Shown: positions 54,592 to 63,640, numbered from the stretch's first letter. The stretch is DNA of 64,000 nucleotides from Phenylobacterium sp. (GCF_013911965.1 NZ_JACESE010000018.1:1-64000), one strand, 5' to 3'. The notes: generated from the letters alone by a model not told the origin. Made by a program: numbers and translations.

Positions 54592-55491
54592 TCAGGGGGC
54601 GAGCGGCTCGCGGATCTGCTCGATGAACCAGCGCCCGGCTGGTCCCGGGTGCGCCTCGGCGCGGTAGACGGCCTGCATGGGCAACGTGGAGCTTTCCCGC
54701 AGCGCGCCTTCGACCTCGATCGCGACCAGGCGCCCCGCAGCAAGGTCGTCGGCGACCGTTGCGGCCGGCATGTGTCCCCAGCCGAGACCCGCGAGCAGGA
54801 ACGCATGCTTGGCTCCAAGATCGGCCAGCCGCCACGTGCGAGGGGACAGCACTCCGAAATCGACGCCCTGGGTGAGGGGGGAGCGGTCGGTGACGACCAG
54901 TTGGGTATGGGCCGCCACCTCCTCGCGAGTGGCGGGGCGCCCCAGCAAGGCGAGGGGAGAGGCCGGGGCGACGACCGTCACCAGGGGTATGCGGCGCACC
55001 CATTCGGCTTGCAGGGTCGGCGGGAGGTTGGGCAGTTCACCGACGACGCCGATGGCGCAGCGTCCCCTGATCACAGCCTCCGCCACGCCGCCGAGCGCCT
55101 CCACGAAGAGGCGAAGGGGCGTCGAGGGAAACTGTGCCGCAAAGTCGCGGACGACGCGGGTGAGCAGATCCTGCGGAAACATGACATCGACCGCCAACGC
55201 CAGCTCCGCCTCAAGTCCTCCCGCCAGACTGCGGGCCTGCGCCTTCAGGGCCTCGACCCCGCGGATCACCTCGCGTGCTCGCGCCAGCAGACTCACGCCG
55301 GCCGGTGTCAGCACAGGATATCGACGGCCCCGGTCGAACAGGACGACGCCCAGCCGCGCCTCCAGATTGGCGATGGCGTGGCTCACCACCGACTGCGTCC
55401 GGGCAAGCTTCCGGCCCGCGGCCGAGAAGCTCTTCTCGTCGGCGGCGGCGATGAAGACGCGAAGCTGGTCCAGCGAGACGCCGTCGATCAT
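54592..55491 (-). CDS. LysR family transcriptional regulator
   Basis: A 299-residue regulator. The N-terminal helix-turn-helix is SLDQLRVFIAAADEKSFSAAGRKLARTQSVVSHAI, followed by the linker helix and a periplasmic-binding-protein-like effector domain. No effector can be deduced. A 21-bp palindrome lies 11 bases upstream of its start and is a likely operator. The gene is divergent from the YceI lipoprotein, which is probably its target. The end lies 9 bases from the antiporter stop on the other strand. Confidence 0.93.
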   Translation of the reverse strand: MIDGVSLDQLRVFIAAADEKSFSAAGRKLARTQSVVSHAIANLEARLGVVLFDRGRRYPVLTPAGVSLLARAREVIRGVEALKAQARSLAGGLEAELALAVDVMFPQDLLTRVVRDFAAQFPSTPLRLFVEALGGVAEAVIRGRCAIGVVGELPNLPPTLQAEWVRRIPLVTVVAPASPLALLGRPATREEVAAHTQLVVTDRSPLTQGVDFGVLSPRTWRLADLGAKHAFLLAGLGWGHMPAATVADDLAAGRLVAIEVEGALRESSTLPMQAVYRAEAHPGPAGRWFIEQIREPLAP

Positions 55492-55501
55492 CCATCGATC
55501 C

Positions 55502-55522
55502 TGTCGATACGTCGTATCGACA
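55502..55522. promoter_or_regulatory. Perfect 21-bp palindrome, likely LysR operator
   Basis: Ten-base arms TGTCGATACG and CGTATCGACA are separated by one T. The arms are exact reverse complements. It lies in the 150-base interval between the divergent LysR and YceI starts, next to the LysR start. LysR proteins recognise T-N11-A palindromes and this site contains one, so it is a likely operator; a TetR-type site cannot be excluded. Confidence 0.8.
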
Positions 55523-55641
55523 TATAGTGCCTGCACAAGCGTGGCCGCGGAACCCACATGAGCTTTGCTGACGCTTTGCGCCGACGGCGCCCCTGCGCCC
55601 GCAGCCGCGAGCGTCCTTGTCTCCAGGGAGCCGCATTCCGC

Positions 55642-56355
55642 ATGACCGCCTTCAAGACCGCCTCGCTCGCCAGCCTGGCCGCCGCCGCCCTTCTCGCCGC
55701 CTGCAGCCAGCCGGCCGAGACGCCCGCCGAAACGGCCGCCCCCGAGGCCGCCGAGACGGCCGTTCCCGCCGTGCCGGCCGGCGTCTATGCGCTGGACCCG
55801 ACCCACACGGCCTTCTTCTGGTCGGTGCCGCACAACGGCATCTCCAACTATACGGCCCGCTTCAGCAAGGTTGAGGCGACCCTCACCCTCGACCCCGACA
55901 ACCTCGCCAATTCCAAGATCGAGGCGATGATCGATCCCACCTCGGTCAGCACGGCCTATCCGGGCGACTATAAGGGCACCCATCCCGACACCGGCTTCCA
56001 GAGCTGGGATGAGAACATCGCCCAGGGCTTCCTGAAGGCGGGCCAGTTCCCGCAGATCACCTTCGTCTCCACCGCCGTGAACCCCACCGGTCCGCGGACG
56101 GCCGAGGTGACCGGCGACCTGACCTTCATGGGCCAGACCCGGCCGGTGACGCTGAACGCCACCTTCAACGGCCTGCTCGACCGCCATCCCTTCCTGGGCG
56201 TGCCGGCCGTCGGCTTCGCCGCCGAGGGCTCGTTCAAGCGCTCCGACTTCGGCATGGAGGCGGGGCCCGTGGGCGACGAGGTGAAGATCCGCTTCGACGG
56301 CGAGTTCGTGCGCCAGGGCGACGCCGCCGCGCCGGCCGCCGGCGCCGAAGGCTAA
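55642..56355 (+). CDS. YceI family lipoprotein
   Basis: A 237-residue lipoprotein with a lipobox in LLAAC (Cys21), an Ala/Pro/Glu-rich linker (residues 22-45), and a YceI lipocalin-like beta-barrel domain. YALDPTHTAFFWSVPHNGISNYTARF, SVSTAYPGDYKGTHPDTGFQSWDENIA, FVSTAV and TGDLTFMGQTRPVTLNATFNG are the signature. YceI proteins bind isoprenoid quinone-like lipids in the periplasm. It precedes the cytochrome b561-YceI gene by 59 bases. Confidence 0.92.
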   Translation: MTAFKTASLASLAAAALLAACSQPAETPAETAAPEAAETAVPAVPAGVYALDPTHTAFFWSVPHNGISNYTARFSKVEATLTLDPDNLANSKIEAMIDPTSVSTAYPGDYKGTHPDTGFQSWDENIAQGFLKAGQFPQITFVSTAVNPTGPRTAEVTGDLTFMGQTRPVTLNATFNGLLDRHPFLGVPAVGFAAEGSFKRSDFGMEAGPVGDEVKIRFDGEFVRQGDAAAPAAGAEG

Positions 56356-56361
56356 GGCCGA

Positions 56362-56389
56362 CGGGGCGGGGCCGAGGCGCTCCGCCCCG
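56362..56389 (+). terminator. Hairpin between the two YceI-type genes
   Basis: An 8-bp stem CGGGGCGG / CCGCCCCG with a 12-base loop is followed by CTCCCTCTTTC. The T-tract is weak and the next ATG is close, so it could be partial termination or mRNA protection within a shared transcript. Confidence 0.4.
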
Positions 56390-56414
56390 CTCCCTCTTTC
56401 ATCGGAGCCCGACC

Positions 56415-57707
56415 ATGTCCGCGCCGCGCTATTCGACGGTGGCGATCGTCCTGCACTGGCTGATCGCGTTCGCCGTGCTGTCCATGGTCCCGATGGGCTG
56501 GTGGATGAGCGACGCCATCGCTGAGCCGGGCGCCCAAGCGACGGCCTATCGCGTCTTCCAGCTGCACAAGTCGATCGGCCTGACCATCCTCGCCCTGACG
56601 GCGCTGCGCCTCGGCTGGCGGCTGATCCATGTCCCGCCTGCGCCGCCCGTGTCCAAGGCTTGGGAGCATGCCCTGGCGACCGTGACGCATGCGGCCTTCT
56701 ACGTCCTGCTGTTCGCCCTGCCGCTCTCCGGCTGGCTGTATGTCTCGACGGGCTGGTCTGCGCCGCAGGACCGGGCGCTCGCCGTGGCGACCTCGTGGTT
56801 CGGTCTCGTCCCCGTGCCGCACCTGCCGGGCGTCGCCGAGGCGGCCGCCGAGACGCGGCGGGACCTCGCCCACGGCGCGCTCGGCGCCCACAGCCTGATG
56901 GCCTGGATGGTGCTGCTTCTCGCCGGCCTCCACATCGGCGCGGCGCTGAAGCACCAGTTCATCGATCGCGACGGCGTGCTCGCGCGCATGGCGCCCTTCC
57001 TGCCGGCGCCGCAGGCGCGCCCGGAGCCCCGCCTGTCGCCCGGACGGGGCGCGGCGCTCTGGGGCGCGGCCGTCGTGGCGGTCGCCGTGGTCGCGGCGCT
57101 CGGCTGGATGGCGGGGCGGCCGGCGACGGGCCTTGGCCCCGCTGAGGCGCCGGCCGCGGCCGCGGCGCCCGCCGCCGGTCCGGCCGAGCCTGTGAGCCCG
57201 GGAACGGCGACAGCCTGGCGGGTCGACCCGCAAGCCTCGCGCATCACCTTCTCGGGCGTGCATGCGGGGGCTCCCTTCACCGGACGGTTCGAGCGTTGGG
57301 AGGCGCAGATCTGGTTCGATCCCGCCGACCTCGCCGGCTCGAAGGCCGTGGCGGACATCGCCACGGGCTCGGCGCGCACCGGCGACGCCACGCAGGAGGG
57401 CTCTCTCGGCTCGGCTGAATGGCTGGACCCCGCCGGCTTCCCCACTGCTCGGTTCGAGGCGACGGCGTTCCGCGCCCTCGGCGGCGATCGCTATGAGGCC
57501 GAGGGGACGCTGACCCTGAAGGAACAGACCGTCCCGGTCACCCTGGCCTTCACCTACCGGCGGGAGGGCGAAGTCGCGCGCGTGGAGGGGACGACCACCC
57601 TTGACCGGATGGCCTTCGACCTCGGCATGGCTTCGGACCCCAGCGCCCAGTGGGTGTCGCGGCGGATCGAGGTGAAAATCGAGGTGGTCGCTCAGCCCGC
57701 CGGTTGA
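56415..57707 (+). CDS. Cytochrome b561 - YceI fusion protein
   Basis: A 430-residue fusion. Residues about 1-200 are a cytochrome b561 (Ni/Fe-hydrogenase-type b) domain: RYSTVAIVLHWLIAFAVLSMV with His14, VFQLHKSIGLTILALTALRLGWR with His52, and later GAHSLMAWMVLLLAGLHIGAALKHQF, giving four haem-b ligand histidines. After a transmembrane segment near 211-232 and a Pro/Ala linker comes a YceI domain (WRVDPQASRITFSG, FDLGMASDP). The combination suggests quinone-linked electron transfer to a YceI-bound lipid. It lies downstream of a separate YceI lipoprotein. Confidence 0.92.
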   Translation: MSAPRYSTVAIVLHWLIAFAVLSMVPMGWWMSDAIAEPGAQATAYRVFQLHKSIGLTILALTALRLGWRLIHVPPAPPVSKAWEHALATVTHAAFYVLLFALPLSGWLYVSTGWSAPQDRALAVATSWFGLVPVPHLPGVAEAAAETRRDLAHGALGAHSLMAWMVLLLAGLHIGAALKHQFIDRDGVLARMAPFLPAPQARPEPRLSPGRGAALWGAAVVAVAVVAALGWMAGRPATGLGPAEAPAAAAAPAAGPAEPVSPGTATAWRVDPQASRITFSGVHAGAPFTGRFERWEAQIWFDPADLAGSKAVADIATGSARTGDATQEGSLGSAEWLDPAGFPTARFEATAFRALGGDRYEAEGTLTLKEQTVPVTLAFTYRREGEVARVEGTTTLDRMAFDLGMASDPSAQWVSRRIEVKIEVVAQPAG

Positions 57708-57717
57708 GCCGACCGCC

Positions 57718-59022
57718 TCAGGCCTGTTCGCCGAACACCCGAGCGAAGATCACGTCGACATTCTTGAAGTGATAGCCGAGGTCGAACAGATCCTCGAGTT
57801 CGGCGTCGGACAGGACGATGTCGGGATCGGCCTTGAGGAAGTCGAGGAAGTTCCCCTCGCCGCGCCAGACCTTCATGGCGTTGCGCTGGACCGCCGCATA
57901 GCCGCCCTCGCGCGAGGCGCCCTTCTGCGTCAGGGCCAGCAGCACGCGTTGCGAGTGGACCAGCCCGCCCAAACGGTCGAGGTTCCTGGCCATGTTCTCC
58001 GGATAGACGACCAGGCGCTCGACCACGCCGGCGAGACGACGCAGGGCGAAGTCCATGTGCACGGTGGCGTCCGGCGCGATGCCGCGCTCGACCGAAGAGT
58101 GGCTGATGTCGCGCTCGTGCCACAGCGCCACGTTCTCCAGAGCCGGCATGGCCGCCGAGCGGATGAGGCGGGCCAGGCCCGTCAGGTTCTCGGTCAGGAT
58201 CGGGTTGCGCTTGTGCGGCATGGCGCTCGAACCCTTCTGGCCCGGGTCGAAGGGCTCTTCGGCCTCCAGCACCTCGGTGCGCTGCAGGTGGCGGATCTCG
58301 ACCGCCAGCCGCTCGATGGAGGAGGCGACGACGGCCAGGGCGCAGAAATAGGCGGCGTGGCGGTCGCGGGGGATCACCTGGGTCGACACCGGCTCGACCG
58401 CCAGGCCCATCTTCTCGGCCACGTGGGCTTCGACCTGCGGGGCGACATTGGCGAAGGTGCCGACGGCGCCGGAGATGGCGCAGGTGGCGATCTCGAACTT
58501 CGCCATGGCCAGGCGCTCCTTGGCCCGCTGGAACTCGGCATAGTGGCCGGCGAGCTTGAGGCCGAAGGTGGTCGGCTCGGCATGGATGCCGTGGCTGCGG
58601 CCGACGCAGGGGGTCATCTTGTGCTCGAAGGCGCGCTTCTTCAGGGCGGCGAGCACGAGGTCCACATCCTCGATCAGGATGTCGGTGGCGCGGGAGAGCT
58701 GGACGGCGAGGGCGGTGTCGTTGACGTCCGAGGACGTCATGCCCTGGTGCAGGAAGCGCGCCTCGGGACCGACGATTTCGGTGACATGGGTCAGGAAGGC
58801 GATGACGTCGTGCTTCACCTCGCGCTCGATGGCGTCGATGCGGTCTGAGTCCCAGACGACGTCGCGGCCCTTTTCCCAGATGACGCGGGCGGCCTCCTTG
58901 GGGATGACGCCCAGCTCCGCCATGGCGTCGGCCGCGTGCGCCTCGATCTCGAACATGATCGAGAAGCGGGTCTGGGGCGACCAGATGTCGGCGGCGTCGG
59001 CGCGGGTGTAGCGGGGGATCAT
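57718..59022 (-). CDS. purB: Adenylosuccinate lyase
   Basis: A 434-residue fumarase/aspartase-superfamily enzyme acting in two steps of purine synthesis. The signature loop SSAMPHKRNPILTENLTGLARL is present near residue 263 (read as GSSAMPHKRNP), with TSSDVNDTALAVQL and GRSHGIHAEPTTFGLK as the other active-site segments. It is a monocistronic gene by position, convergent with the b561-YceI gene. Confidence 0.97.
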   Translation of the reverse strand: MIPRYTRADAADIWSPQTRFSIMFEIEAHAADAMAELGVIPKEAARVIWEKGRDVVWDSDRIDAIEREVKHDVIAFLTHVTEIVGPEARFLHQGMTSSDVNDTALAVQLSRATDILIEDVDLVLAALKKRAFEHKMTPCVGRSHGIHAEPTTFGLKLAGHYAEFQRAKERLAMAKFEIATCAISGAVGTFANVAPQVEAHVAEKMGLAVEPVSTQVIPRDRHAAYFCALAVVASSIERLAVEIRHLQRTEVLEAEEPFDPGQKGSSAMPHKRNPILTENLTGLARLIRSAAMPALENVALWHERDISHSSVERGIAPDATVHMDFALRRLAGVVERLVVYPENMARNLDRLGGLVHSQRVLLALTQKGASREGGYAAVQRNAMKVWRGEGNFLDFLKADPDIVLSDAELEDLFDLGYHFKNVDVIFARVFGEQA

Positions 59023-59085
59023 GGGCGGGCTCCTTAGGCCCCGGCTGATGGAGGCCCAGGCGCCCGCCTGTCAAGCGATCCCGTC

Positions 59086-60555
59086 CTAGTCTTCGGCCGC
59101 GCTGGCCAGGGCCGTGGCCATGTCCTTGGGCAGGGTGATGGCCGCCAGCAGGTAGTGGACCCCGGCCCAGGCGTAGATCAGCAGGTTCAGGATGATTCCC
59201 TGCCGCGTGCCTTCGGCGACCGCGAGCTTGCAGGCTGCGTCCACGACGGGACCAGCGCCTGCCGCGCCGACGCCGCCCGGGCACAGGGCGAAGAAGTCGC
59301 CCAGGTTCTGTCCGGCGAACAGGTTCTGGCTCAGCATGTCGATGCACCAGCCGCAGAAGGGCGGGCCGAAGCCCAGCGCGATCAGGTTGAGGACAAAGAA
59401 GAGCAGCGCCGTGGCCGTCGCCCGCATGCGCAGGGAGACGGCGTTCTGGATGACCCCGAAGGTCGGGCCCAGATAGGTGTAGTGGAAGATGCCGGGCAGC
59501 AGCAGCAGCGCCGCGGCGATCCGCCAGTCGTCCTGCAGATAGACGAGGATGTAGAGCGGACAGGCGATCAGCAGGCCCATGGCCGGCACGAGCGCGTACC
59601 AGCGTCCCGAGCGCTTGCCGGCCCAGTCGGTCAGGAAGCCGCCCAGCAGCGTGCCGGCGCCGGCCGCCACCCCGCCGATCACGCCGAAGATCAGGCCGAC
59701 GGTCGCCAGGTCCAGACCGAACATGCGGATGAAGTAGGGCGCCTGGTACTGGCCCGTGCCGTAGCTGGCGAAGGAGGCGACCGTGATGCCGGCCACCATG
59801 TGGAAGAAGCCCCACTTGCCGAAGATGCGCTTGGCCACCGCCAGGATGGACGGCGGCTTGGCGGGCGCCGCGGGCGTGGCGGGCACGGTCTCCTCGCCCT
59901 CCAGGATGGGCGTGTCGGCCGGGGCGATGTCGGAATAGCCGCGCGGGGGCTCCTTGATGAAGAGCTTGATGGCCAGAGCCACGAGGATGCCGGGCAGGCC
60001 GACGATGACGAAGGCGGCGCGCCAGGAGACGTTCTGGGCGATCCAGCCGCCGGCCACGGCGCCGAACATGGTGCCCAGCGGGATGCCGAAGGAATAGATG
60101 GAGAGCGCCGAGGCGCGCTTCCGCGGCTCGAAATAGTCGGAGATCAGCGAATGGGCCGGCGGAGAGAGGCCCGCCTCGCCGACGCCCACCCCGAGCCGGA
60201 AGAGCACCAGGGTCAGGAAGCTGTTGGCCATGCCGCAGAGGGCGGTGAAGCCCGACCAGATGACGATGGCGAGCGAAATGATGTTCACCCGGCTGCGCCG
60301 CTCGGCCACGCGGGCGATCGGAATGCCCAGCGTCGTGTAGAGGAGGGCGAAAGCCAGCCCGCCCAGCAGGCCGAGCTGGGTGTCGGTGAGCTGAAGGTCG
60401 ACCTTGATCGCCTGACCGATGGTCGAGATGATCGTGCGGTCGATGAAGTTGAAGGTGTAGGCCAGGACCAGCAGCCAGAGGACTGTGGTCTTGTAGCCTT
60501 CCGTATAGCGCGGCTGTTGCGGCGCGGCCGAAGGCGCGGCGTCGATAGCGGACAC
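59086..60555 (-). CDS. MFS transporter, spinster-type (paralogue 1)
   Basis: A 489-residue major facilitator with twelve helices. VLWLLVLAYTFNFIDRTIIS at the N-terminus and FRLGVGVGEAGLSPPAHSLISDYFEPRKRASAL are the sub-family motif. Cytosolic loop residues about 205-240 are Pro-rich. Such spinster-like proteins export lipids, sphingoid bases or aromatic compounds; the substrate is unknown. The upstream gene is a close paralogue, and the two are in the same orientation, 135 bases apart. Confidence 0.92.
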   Translation of the reverse strand: MSAIDAAPSAAPQQPRYTEGYKTTVLWLLVLAYTFNFIDRTIISTIGQAIKVDLQLTDTQLGLLGGLAFALLYTTLGIPIARVAERRSRVNIISLAIVIWSGFTALCGMANSFLTLVLFRLGVGVGEAGLSPPAHSLISDYFEPRKRASALSIYSFGIPLGTMFGAVAGGWIAQNVSWRAAFVIVGLPGILVALAIKLFIKEPPRGYSDIAPADTPILEGEETVPATPAAPAKPPSILAVAKRIFGKWGFFHMVAGITVASFASYGTGQYQAPYFIRMFGLDLATVGLIFGVIGGVAAGAGTLLGGFLTDWAGKRSGRWYALVPAMGLLIACPLYILVYLQDDWRIAAALLLLPGIFHYTYLGPTFGVIQNAVSLRMRATATALLFFVLNLIALGFGPPFCGWCIDMLSQNLFAGQNLGDFFALCPGGVGAAGAGPVVDAACKLAVAEGTRQGIILNLLIYAWAGVHYLLAAITLPKDMATALASAAED

Positions 60556-60653
60556 GTTCAGGTCCCTCCCCGGGTACTGGGCCGACTCTGATGGCCGCCT
60601 CTAAGCCTATCTAGACCGAGGTTTTCGCCGTACGCCAGCGCGGAGAGAAGAGG

Positions 60654-60681
60654 GCCCCGGCCGCCGTGCGGCCGCCGGGGC
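60654..60681 (-). terminator. Hairpin between the two MFS genes
   Basis: A nested stem (GCCC with CGGCCGC pairing to GCGGCCG and GGGGC) sits just after the stop of the upstream MFS gene and is followed on the minus strand by CTCTTCTCT. The T content is modest; it may separate the paralogues transcriptionally. Confidence 0.45.
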
Positions 60682-60690
60682 GCAGGTCGG

Positions 60691-62073
60691 TCAGCCGACG
60701 TTGTCTTCGCGGATGGTGCGGGTGGCCATCCAGAAGCAGAAGAAGGCCACCAGGCCGAAGAGGGTCGAGGCGATCAGCGCCCAGCGGACGCCCTCGGCCG
60801 AGCCCATGTTCATGCCGACGGCGAAGTAGTCCGACAGCAGGCCCACGGCCAGCGGGCCGAGGCCCAGGCCGATCAGGTTGATGATGAACAGCAGGATGGC
60901 CGCCGTGGTCGCCCGCATGTGCGGCGGCACGATCGACTGGGCGGTGCCGTAGACCGGCCCGTACCAGATGGTGCCCAAGAGGCCGTTGATCGTCAGGAGC
61001 AGCAGGGCCAGAGGGACCGAGCCCACGGTGACGGCCGCGATGTAGATCGGGATCGTGACGAGCGAGGCGATCGCCGGGGCGATCATCTGGGCGCGGAGGT
61101 CGCGGGCCCCGAACTTGTCGGCCAGGAAGCCGCCGAGCCAGGAGCCAAGCGCGCCGGCGGTGCCCGACATGAGGCCGAGCGCCAGGCCGAGGAAGCCCAC
61201 CGACTGCAGATTGTAGCCGACGCTGGCGCCGACCGAGGCGGCGAGGGATTCCACCTGCTCAGGATGGTTGCGGAGGAAGAAGGAGGCGGTGAACGGCGCG
61301 TGGCCGTAACCGATGAAGGCCTTGATGGCGGCGGCGAAGGAGATGAACCAGAAGGTCCTCTTCTTGGCGAGCTCGCGCATGGTCTCGCCGAAGGTAGCCG
61401 ACGCCGCCTGGATCTTCTCGGCCCGCTTGGCCAGCTCCTTGCGGGGTTCGGGCAGGGTGAAATAGGCCAGGAGGGCGAAGAGGATGCCCGGCACGCCGGC
61501 CACGAAGAAGGCGGCGCGCCAGCCATAGGCGTCGGCGATCAGCCCGCCGAAGATCAGCCCCAGCAGGCCGCCGATCGGCGTGCCCATGGAATAGAAGGCC
61601 AGCGCCGTCGAGCGCTTCTCCTTCGGCACATAGTCGCTGATCAGGGAGTGGGCGGGCGGGGTGCAGCCGGCCTCGCCGACGCCGACCCCGATGCGGAAGA
61701 TGATCAGCTGGACGAAGTTCTGGGCCACGCCGCAGAGGGCGGTGAAGCCGCTCCAGACCGCCACCGCCGAGCCGATGATGATCGGGCGGTTCTTGCGCTC
61801 GGCCAGGCGGGCGATGGGGATGCCGAGCACGGTGTAGAAGAGGGCGAAGGCCAGGCCGCTCATCAGGCCGAGCTGCCAGTCGGCCAGGCCCAGGTCCTGC
61901 TTGATCGGCTCGGCCAGGATGTTGACCACCTGGCGGTCGAGGAAGTTGATCGTATAGATGCCAAGCAGCAGGCTGAGCGCATAGGTGCGGACGGGCTTGG
62001 CCAGCGGTTGCACCCCGGACGGCGTATCGGCCGGCTTTGGCGTCGGCGCGACAGGCGCGGCGGTGTCGGTCAT
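60691..62073 (-). CDS. MFS transporter, spinster-type (paralogue 2)
   Basis: A 460-residue major facilitator. LLLGIYTINFLDRQVVNILAEPIKQDLG is the first helix, and FRIGVGVGEAGCTPPAHSLISDYVPKEKRSTAL is the shared subfamily motif. Compared with paralogue 1, the same PPAHSLISDY and Y-S-x-G-x-P-x-G residues recur. I start at MTDTAAPVAPTPK (62073). Substrate is unknown. It is divergent from the glutathione transferase gene. Confidence 0.92.
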   Translation of the reverse strand: MTDTAAPVAPTPKPADTPSGVQPLAKPVRTYALSLLLGIYTINFLDRQVVNILAEPIKQDLGLADWQLGLMSGLAFALFYTVLGIPIARLAERKNRPIIIGSAVAVWSGFTALCGVAQNFVQLIIFRIGVGVGEAGCTPPAHSLISDYVPKEKRSTALAFYSMGTPIGGLLGLIFGGLIADAYGWRAAFFVAGVPGILFALLAYFTLPEPRKELAKRAEKIQAASATFGETMRELAKKRTFWFISFAAAIKAFIGYGHAPFTASFFLRNHPEQVESLAASVGASVGYNLQSVGFLGLALGLMSGTAGALGSWLGGFLADKFGARDLRAQMIAPAIASLVTIPIYIAAVTVGSVPLALLLLTINGLLGTIWYGPVYGTAQSIVPPHMRATTAAILLFIINLIGLGLGPLAVGLLSDYFAVGMNMGSAEGVRWALIASTLFGLVAFFCFWMATRTIREDNVG

Positions 62074-62175
62074 CGTTGTCGATCTCCTGGGCGTTCGTTT
62101 CTTGTCGTTGCGGCACTCTAGACAGGCTCGTTCCGTGTTCGGCAATAGCGATACCCAGATTTCGAGGAGGTCCCC

Positions 62176-62802
62176 ATGGAGCTGATCATCGGTACGAAGC
62201 GCTGGTCCACCTGGTCCCTGAGGCCGTGGCTGGCGCTGAAAAAAACGGGTGCGGCCTTCACCGAAACCGAGGTGGAGCTGCGCCAGGGCGACACCACAAA
62301 ATCGGCCATCGCGCCCCATTCGCCCTCGGGTCTGGTGCCGGTCCTGAAGGACGGCGAGCTGACCGTGTGGGACTCGCTGGCCATCTGCGAATATCTCGCC
62401 GAGCGCTATCCGGAGGCCAGGCTCTGGCCCGCCGATCCGGCCGCCCGCGCGCTGGCCCGCTCGGCGGCGGCGGAGATGCACGCCGGCTTCGCCTCCCTGC
62501 GCGGCGAATGCCCGATGGCGCTCGATCAGGAGCCGCGGCCGCACGATGTCTCCGAGGCGACCCAGTCGGACCTGCGGCGCATCGTGGCCATGTGGAACCA
62601 GATGCTGGAGCGTTTCGGAGGTCCGTTCCTGGCCGGGGAATGGTCGATCGCCGACGCCTTCTACACGCCCGTGGCCACGCGGCTGCGCACCTATGGCCTG
62701 CACGCCTCCGACTACGGCGACACCGGCCGTGCGGGGGAGTACATGCAGCGCCTGTTGCAGGACCCGGATTTCCTGGCCTGGGAGGCGGCCGCCAGGGCAT
62801 AG
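62176..62802 (+). CDS. Glutathione S-transferase family protein
   Basis: A 208-residue GST. The N-terminal thioredoxin fold has TKRWSTWSLRPWLALK (catalytic-type Ser near residue 11 or 14), GLVPVLKDGELTVWDSLAICEYLAERYP with the conserved cis-Pro and SNAIL-like DSLA motif. The C-terminal helical domain has FGGPFLAGEWSIADAFYTPVATRL. It is a typical bacterial soluble GST of unspecified class. The next lipoprotein gene follows 28 bases later. Confidence 0.93.
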   Translation: MELIIGTKRWSTWSLRPWLALKKTGAAFTETEVELRQGDTTKSAIAPHSPSGLVPVLKDGELTVWDSLAICEYLAERYPEARLWPADPAARALARSAAAEMHAGFASLRGECPMALDQEPRPHDVSEATQSDLRRIVAMWNQMLERFGGPFLAGEWSIADAFYTPVATRLRTYGLHASDYGDTGRAGEYMQRLLQDPDFLAWEAAARA

Positions 62803-62830
62803 TGGACCGGGGGGAACGGAGGAGGTGGCG

Positions 62831-63640
62831 ATGTCACGGGCCCTGATCCTGAGCCTCGTCGCAGGCCTGGCCCTCGCCGGCTGCGGACAGGAGGAGACGG
62901 CGAAGACCCCGGCGCCCCCAGCCAGGCCCAGCCTGGCGGGCGCGCCTTCGGCCCAGGCCCTCGGCGGCGGAGCGGCGCTCGGCGAGAATGCGCTGAGCTA
63001 TCGGTGCGAGGACGGCCGGACGCTGCGCGCGGCCTATCCGGACAGCGACACGGCGATCCTGGAACTGGCCGGCGAAACCCATCGGCTGAGCGTCGCCCGT
63101 TCGGCCAGCGGCGCGCGCTATGTCGGCGAGGGGTGGCAGTGGTGGACCAAGGGCATGGCCGACGGGATGATCGCCCCGCTGGCGCCGGGGGAGGACATCG
63201 CCAGCGCCGAGAGCGTGAACTGCAAGGTCATCGAGGCGCCCTTGGCCGGAGGACCCGTCGCCCCCCACAGCGCCCAGGGCGCCGCCCAGCTGGTGCAGAC
63301 CTACTACGCCCTGCTGGAGCAGAAGAAGTACGACGAGGCCTACCGGTTATGGCGCGACAAGGGCGAGCGCAGCGGCATGACGGCCGAAGCCTTCGCCGAG
63401 AGCTTCGGGCGGTTTTCCACCTATCACGCGGAGGTGGGGGCGCCCGGCCGGATCGAGGGCGCCGCCGGCTCGCTCTATGTGGAGGTGCCCGTCCACGTCT
63501 ATGGCGAACTGACGTCCGGCGAGGCGTTCCACCTGCGCGGGCCCGTGCGCCTGCGCCGCGCCAACAGCGTGCCGGGCGCCACGCCCGAACAGCTGGAATG
63601 GCGTATCGACGAGAGCGGCGTGCGGCCGCGGCCGGAATAG
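62831..63640 (+). CDS. Lipoprotein with MliC-like lysozyme inhibitor domain
   Basis: A 269-residue lipoprotein (LSLVAGLALAGC, lipobox near residue 18). The region YRCEDGRTLRAAYPDSDTAILELAGETHRL, then GARYVGEGWQWWTKG, matches the MliC/PliC inhibitor of c-type lysozyme, a small beta-barrel with a C...C pair (YRCED and VNCKV). The second half (residues about 150-265) is a separate domain beginning QGAAQLVQTYYALLEQKKYDEAYRLW, of SnoaL/NTF2-like appearance. GGAGG lies before the ATG. Confidence 0.75.
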   Translation: MSRALILSLVAGLALAGCGQEETAKTPAPPARPSLAGAPSAQALGGGAALGENALSYRCEDGRTLRAAYPDSDTAILELAGETHRLSVARSASGARYVGEGWQWWTKGMADGMIAPLAPGEDIASAESVNCKVIEAPLAGGPVAPHSAQGAAQLVQTYYALLEQKKYDEAYRLWRDKGERSGMTAEAFAESFGRFSTYHAEVGAPGRIEGAAGSLYVEVPVHVYGELTSGEAFHLRGPVRLRRANSVPGATPEQLEWRIDESGVRPRPE

